Source: an uncultured Bartonella sp. (lineage in GTDB: Bacteria > Pseudomonadota > Alphaproteobacteria > Rhizobiales > Rhizobiaceae). From it: a DNA stretch of 64,000 bases. Location: the NCBI GenBank assembly GCA_946478235.1, contig CAMLBF010000002.1, positions 62,001 through 126,000 of the forward strand, written 5' to 3'. Positions 59,864-64,000 of the stretch are shown piece by piece. Position numbers and translations under genes: made by a program. The notes beneath the pieces are model-generated. The model was not told the DNA's origin. It saw only the letters and a list, made by a program, of their open reading frames with translations, and ran no database searches. Positions within the stretch are counted from its first letter, which is position 1. Each line of letters begins with the position of its first letter.

Positions 59864-60334
59864 ATGTCTTCAGACCATTCAATTTACGAAAATCTGAAAC
59901 AGCTTGGTCAAAAAACGGAATTCCCTAATTCTCCGGAAGAAGCTGTATTGGAAAAAGTTGCAAATCCACAAGCAGATATCAATTATTGTGTGCGATTTAC
60001 TGCGCCTGAATTTACGTCCTTGTGCCCTATAACAGGTCAGCCGGATTTTGCTTATCTTATGATTGATTATGTGCCAGACAAATGGCTTGTCGAAAGCAAA
60101 TCGTTAAAGCTTTATCTAGGTGCATTTAGAAACCATGGCGCATTCCATGAAGATTGCACCGTTTCAATTGGGCGACGTCTAGTTGAGCTTTTATCCCCAC
60201 GCTGGCTTAGAATAGGTGGTTATTGGTACCCACGTGGCGGCATTCCGATTGACGTTTTCTGGCAAACAGGTGAAGCACCAAAAGATACGTGGATTCCAGA
60301 TCAGAATGTACAAAACTATCATGGCCGAGGTTAA
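59864..60334 (+). CDS. queF: NADPH-dependent preQ0 reductase
   Basis: Reduces the nitrile of preQ0 to preQ1. This is the short, single-domain (YkvM-type) form of 156 residues. The catalytic cysteine is Cys54 in [15 protein letters not shown], and the QueF motif is [17 protein letters not shown], with the glutamate and histidine of the NADPH/substrate site. Its product is the riboswitch ligand, so the unit is feedback-controlled. Confidence 0.96.
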   Translation: MSSDHSIYENLKQLGQKTEFPNSPEEAVLEKVANPQADINYCVRFTAPEFTSLCPITGQPDFAYLMIDYVPDKWLVESKSLKLYLGAFRNHGAFHEDCTVSIGRRLVELLSPRWLRIGGYWYPRGGIPIDVFWQTGEAPKDTWIPDQNVQNYHGRG

Positions 60335-60344
60335 TTGCTCGGCC
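60323..60344 (+). terminator. hairpin at the queF stop codon
   Basis: GGCCGAG and CTCGGCC form a 7-bp GC-rich stem with the queF TAA in its loop. No T-run follows, so termination is possible but unproven. It lies between convergent queF and parC. Confidence 0.4.
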
Positions 60345-60361
60345 TAAATTGTTATACAGAA

Positions 60362-62611
60362 TTATCCTGAAAATTTACCAGACCGAGGAAAACCTTTAGG
60401 AACCATTCTGCCAGCACCGGCACGCGCGCCAAGCCATTCCACCAGTTCATCAGCTTGTTTGGTAAATGTCCGATCTGCTGTATCACGCCAGTTCAACCCA
60501 TCAGAAAGGTTGAATGTGTTGATATCACTCACGCCACCATCTTTATAGCGTTGCAAGCGAACACCTTTGCCGCGTGACATTTCTGGTATTTCCGATAGTG
60601 GGAAAATCAGCAGCTTTCTGTTTTCGCCGACAATTGCCACATGGTCACCATTTACCGGAATACAGAGCTTAGTTTCGTCCGGCAATTTGACATTCATAAT
60701 CTGTTTGCCCTTGCGGGTCGTTGCAACAATATCTGATCCTGAAGCGATAAAGCCATTACCCATATGAGAAACAAGAAGCAGTTTTTCGTCTGGTTTTAAG
60801 ACAAATGCCGTGAGAATATCCTGATCATTATCCATATCGACAAGAATACGGATAGGTTCGCCATGACCTCTGCCACCAGGAAGATCATTAGCCGCAATGG
60901 TAAAGAATTTTCCGCCCGTGCTAACAATGATAATTTTATCCGTTGTGACCGCTGGAAAGGCAATTTTCAACCGATCATCTTCCTTGAAGGTCAGTGTAGA
61001 ATAATCGCTCAAATGGCCTTTCAAGGCTCTTAACCAACCTTTTTCCGAAATAACGATAGTGACAGGCTCTTTTTCAATCATCGCCTGTTGTAGATCTTCA
61101 AGATCATGGGTTGGCGCATCTTCAAACGTTGTGCGGCGTTTTCCAAGGGATGATTTTGCTCCAAAGGTTTCTTTTACCTTGGCAATGTCTTCCGAAATCG
61201 TTTTCCATTGCTTAGCGTCAGACCCTAAAAGCTCTTTTAACCGTGTTTCTTCGGCTGTTAAATTATCAAATTCGCGGCGTATTTCTACTTCTTCCAGACG
61301 GCGCAATGAGCGTAACCGCATATTGAGGATCGCTTCCGCCTGATTATCCGTCAGACCAAAACTCGTCATCAGACTTTTCTTTGGCTCGTCCTCTTCACGA
61401 ATGATGCGGATAACCTCATCAAGATTAATATAAGCAATCAGATAACCACTTAAAATTTCAAGGCGTCGTGCAATTTCATTCAATCTGTTTTGCGAGCGAC
61501 GAATGAGCACGTCTTTACGGTGATCAAGCCATTGCTGTAATGTCTCGCTAAGTGAAAGAACATTGGGCACCTTGCCCATAGACAAGACATTTAAATTAAG
61601 AGGAATTTTGACTTCAAAATCCGTTAATTTGAAAATTGACTCCATCAGAAGTTCAGCATCAACGGTTCTTGTCTTTGGCTCTAAAACGATACGGATTTCA
61701 TCTGTCGATTCATCGCGTATATCGTCAAGCATAGGTAATTTTCTAGCAAGAAGAAGCTCTGCCGTTTTCTCGATCAACCGTGATTTTTGAACTTGATAGG
61801 GAATTTCAGTAATAACGACAACATATGATCCGCGGTTGCCCTCTTCCTTATGCCAGCGTGAACGCAAACGGAATGAGCCGCGTCCTGTACGATAGGATTC
61901 TAGGATACTATTTTTCGGTTCAACCAGAATACCACCAGTTGGAAAATCTGGCCCTGCAACAAATTGTACGAGATCATCACTAGTCGCTTGAGGATTTGCA
62001 ATAAGATATTGCGCGGCATCGCACAATTCCGCAACATTATGCGGTGGAATAGAGGTTGCCATACCGACAGCAATACCCGACGATCCATTTGCCAACAAAT
62101 TGGGAAATGCCGCAGGTAGAACGATAGGTTCCTCGTCCTCTTCATTATATGTCGGACGAAAATCAACAGAATCTTCTGTAATGCCTTCCAGAAGTAGCGT
62201 CGCCACTTCTGTCATTCTTGCTTCGGTGTAGCGCATAGCAGCGGCATTATCACCATCAATATTGCCGAAATTGCCCTGCCCGTCCACCAATGGATAACGG
62301 ACAGCAAAATCCTGCGCCAAACGCACAAGCGCGTCATAAATAGAAGCATCACCGTGGGGGTGAAACTTACCCATAACATCGCCGACGATACGGGCGCATT
62401 TTGCATATGCTTGTTCAGGATTAAGTTTTAACAACCGCATAGCATGAAGAATACGCCGGTGAACGGGCTTTAACCCATCGCGAACATCCGGCAATGCGCG
62501 GTTCATAATGGTAGAAAGAGCATAAGCAAGGTAACGTTCTTGCAAAGCAGAACGTAATTCCACAGGTTCAATATGCTCTTTATCGGTCGATCGAATCACT
62601 TTGTTTGACAT
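60362..62611 (-). CDS. parC: DNA topoisomerase IV subunit A
   Basis: Breakage-reunion subunit of topoisomerase IV, 749 residues. The winged-helix region has [20 protein letters not shown], the catalytic tyrosine is Tyr128 in [19 protein letters not shown], and the C-terminal beta-pinwheel domain is short, as in ParC. In the quinolone-determining region [16 protein letters not shown], residue 89 is alanine where E. coli ParC has Ser80, a change tied to low quinolone sensitivity. The partner parE is 38 kb away in this window. Confidence 0.94.
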   Translation of the reverse strand: MSNKVIRSTDKEHIEPVELRSALQERYLAYALSTIMNRALPDVRDGLKPVHRRILHAMRLLKLNPEQAYAKCARIVGDVMGKFHPHGDASIYDALVRLAQDFAVRYPLVDGQGNFGNIDGDNAAAMRYTEARMTEVATLLLEGITEDSVDFRPTYNEEDEEPIVLPAAFPNLLANGSSGIAVGMATSIPPHNVAELCDAAQYLIANPQATSDDLVQFVAGPDFPTGGILVEPKNSILESYRTGRGSFRLRSRWHKEEGNRGSYVVVITEIPYQVQKSRLIEKTAELLLARKLPMLDDIRDESTDEIRIVLEPKTRTVDAELLMESIFKLTDFEVKIPLNLNVLSMGKVPNVLSLSETLQQWLDHRKDVLIRRSQNRLNEIARRLEILSGYLIAYINLDEVIRIIREEDEPKKSLMTSFGLTDNQAEAILNMRLRSLRRLEEVEIRREFDNLTAEETRLKELLGSDAKQWKTISEDIAKVKETFGAKSSLGKRRTTFEDAPTHDLEDLQQAMIEKEPVTIVISEKGWLRALKGHLSDYSTLTFKEDDRLKIAFPAVTTDKIIIVSTGGKFFTIAANDLPGGRGHGEPIRILVDMDNDQDILTAFVLKPDEKLLLVSHMGNGFIASGSDIVATTRKGKQIMNVKLPDETKLCIPVNGDHVAIVGENRKLLIFPLSEIPEMSRGKGVRLQRYKDGGVSDINTFNLSDGLNWRDTADRTFTKQADELVEWLGARAGAGRMVPKGFPRSGKFSG

Positions 62612-62740
62612 GGTTCTCAGATATCAATTCGTAGAATCAGCCGCAAGTGTTCCACTACTTTTCCTCTGTGTTTACTTGAAGTTCCGATAATCAAATGTTA
62701 ACAGGCCTTAGGGGTCCAGGTATCAATTGAGGCAATTTTT

Positions 62741-63952
62741 ATGAACAATCATTTCAAAACCGCTGTAACAATTGCAGCTTTTTCAATTTTATCAGCAACA
62801 ACTACCCTTTCACAAGCTTGGGCGGTAGACGCAACGGCATTCAAAGACCGTTTTGAAAATAACTTTAAAAACAGCGGATGGAGCTTTACTTCGGACAAAG
62901 CTGAAGCAGATGGAAACGATATTGTTTTTCATGGTGCAAAAATTGCTCTCGACCTCGAAGGTACAGTTTCTAAACCAGAAGACTTAGGCGATTTACGTTT
63001 TAAAAACGTTACAGAAGACAAAGATGGCAATTATAAAATCGAAGAAATTAAAGTTCCATCTGTTGTATCAGTAGACAAAACAGAGACAAACTCATTGGAA
63101 TTCAAAAATGTAACGTTTACAAACGTTAATCTTCCATCTGAGAATACATCAGACACACTTGTTAAAGTTATTCCATATGAAAGCGTAACAATTGAAAGTG
63201 TTGCTGCTACCGCAAAAGGCAAAAGCGACGCCTTCTTGAAGCTTGACAATGCATACATCACTTATAAAACTCAATCAGGTGGCAAGGTTCTAGACACGAA
63301 CATTGGTTTGAAGTCATTGAGCTATGAGCCCAAAAATGCTCAAGACGAAGGTCAGCTTAACGCTTTGAAGAGTTACGGCTATGAGAGCTTGAATGGTTCA
63401 GTCGAATTTCATTCTTCATGGAACATGAAAGATGGCCAATATGATTTGGATAAAGGTGAAATTGAACTTAAAGATGCTGGAAAGCTCAACATCACACTTC
63501 ACCTAACCGGCATTACAGAAGATGTTGTTTTGCAGTTTACAAATCTGCGTAATAAATTGCTCAATAACCAAACATCAGAAAATTCTGCTGGTGCAGCTTT
63601 GCTTGGTTTGGCTGCAAAAACCAACTTTGTTGATATGAAAATCCGCTATGACGATAATTCAGCAACAGGTAAAATCCTTGATGCAACAGCGAAGAAAAAC
63701 AACGTAAAGCGTGAAGATCTGGTTAAACAGTTCGAAGCTATTATCCCTGTTATGAGCGCACAATTAAAAAGCCAAAGCTTTACTGAAAACTTGAGTAAAG
63801 AGTTGAACAAGTTCTTGGAGAATCCAAAATCTTTGACAATCAGCGCTTCTCCAAGCACGCCAGTATCTTTCGTAACACTTGTTACATCGGCTTCAATGTC
63901 TCCTGAACAGCTGATAGATGCAATCAACCTGAAAGTTGAAGCTAACAACTAA
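62741..63952 (+). CDS. exported protein of unknown function
   Basis: A 403-residue protein with a clear signal peptide (cleavage after SQAWA, about residue 28). The mature part alternates beta-rich repeats of the form FKNVTxxNVNLPSE, a basic-acidic central region, and a helical C-terminus (FTENLSKELNKFLENPKSL). It has no cysteine or lipobox. It may be related to rhizobial conserved hypothetical periplasmic proteins, or to DUF945-like proteins, but I cannot assign it. It is divergent from parC across 129 bp and has its own terminator. Confidence 0.85.
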   Translation: MNNHFKTAVTIAAFSILSATTTLSQAWAVDATAFKDRFENNFKNSGWSFTSDKAEADGNDIVFHGAKIALDLEGTVSKPEDLGDLRFKNVTEDKDGNYKIEEIKVPSVVSVDKTETNSLEFKNVTFTNVNLPSENTSDTLVKVIPYESVTIESVAATAKGKSDAFLKLDNAYITYKTQSGGKVLDTNIGLKSLSYEPKNAQDEGQLNALKSYGYESLNGSVEFHSSWNMKDGQYDLDKGEIELKDAGKLNITLHLTGITEDVVLQFTNLRNKLLNNQTSENSAGAALLGLAAKTNFVDMKIRYDDNSATGKILDATAKKNNVKREDLVKQFEAIIPVMSAQLKSQSFTENLSKELNKFLENPKSLTISASPSTPVSFVTLVTSASMSPEQLIDAINLKVEANN

Positions 63953-63978
63953 TCTTTGTTGCTTTCGATATAAGAAAA

Positions 63979-64000
63979 AGCCCGGTTTTAAAGCCGGGCT
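63979..64000 (+). terminator. terminator at the window edge
   Basis: AGCCCGG and CCGGGCT form a GC-rich stem with an 8-base loop preceded by AAAA. The expected T-run lies beyond the window. Confidence 0.75.

Overview
The window is a stretch of bacterial chromosome, AT-rich by eye, from an alphaproteobacterium of the Rhizobiales (Hyphomicrobiales). The protein sequences, an alpha-type LexA box, RNase E with a split S1 domain, DivK, and the neighbourhoods rne/amiC/mrcA/prfB and iscS-sufBCDST all point that way. The low GC suggests a Bartonellaceae-like lineage rather than Brucella or Rhizobium. This placement is inferred from sequence recall, not from a search.

Layout. 1-12.2 kb: the respiratory complex I operon on the minus strand, nuoA to nuoM (nuoM cut by the window edge), with an extra 53-codon ORF tiled exactly between nuoC and nuoD. 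12.7-13.1 kb: tRNA-Asp and tRNA-Val, followed by about 1.8 kb with almost no coding content. 14.9-17.3 kb: lemA plus a TPM-domain protein, then lipB. 17.3-21.2 kb: a surface-glycan module (GtrII-like glucosyltransferase, GtrA flippase, YdjC-type deacetylase, GtrB). 21.3-31.1 kb: parE, recJ, metY, a CoA-binding protein, rplM-rpsI, divK, a DUF3572 protein and dinB. 31.2-37.8 kb: the SUF iron-sulfur assembly operon. 37.9-45.9 kb: an alpha/beta hydrolase, anmK, tyrS, a large AsmA/YhdP-like protein, a peroxiredoxin and a small exported protein. 46-54.7 kb: prfB with its programmed frameshift, mrcA, amiC and rne. 55-60.3 kb: lexA, rimO, bpt, yrbL and the queuosine genes queC-queF behind a preQ1 riboswitch. 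60.4-64 kb: parC and a secreted protein of unknown function.

The genes link in several ways. Complex I and its many Fe-S clusters sit about 20 kb from the SUF machinery, which carries a near-consensus Irr-type palindrome. Both topoisomerase IV subunits are present, and parE has an upstream site identical in form to the lexA operator. mrcA, amiC, anmK and the gtr module all serve the cell envelope.

No obvious defence system, prophage, insertion sequence or CRISPR array was seen. The most noteworthy items are the small ORF inside nuo, the preQ1-I riboswitch, the operator candidates at parE and suf, degenerate 20-21 bp tandem repeats at three places, and structured leaders before rne and rplM.
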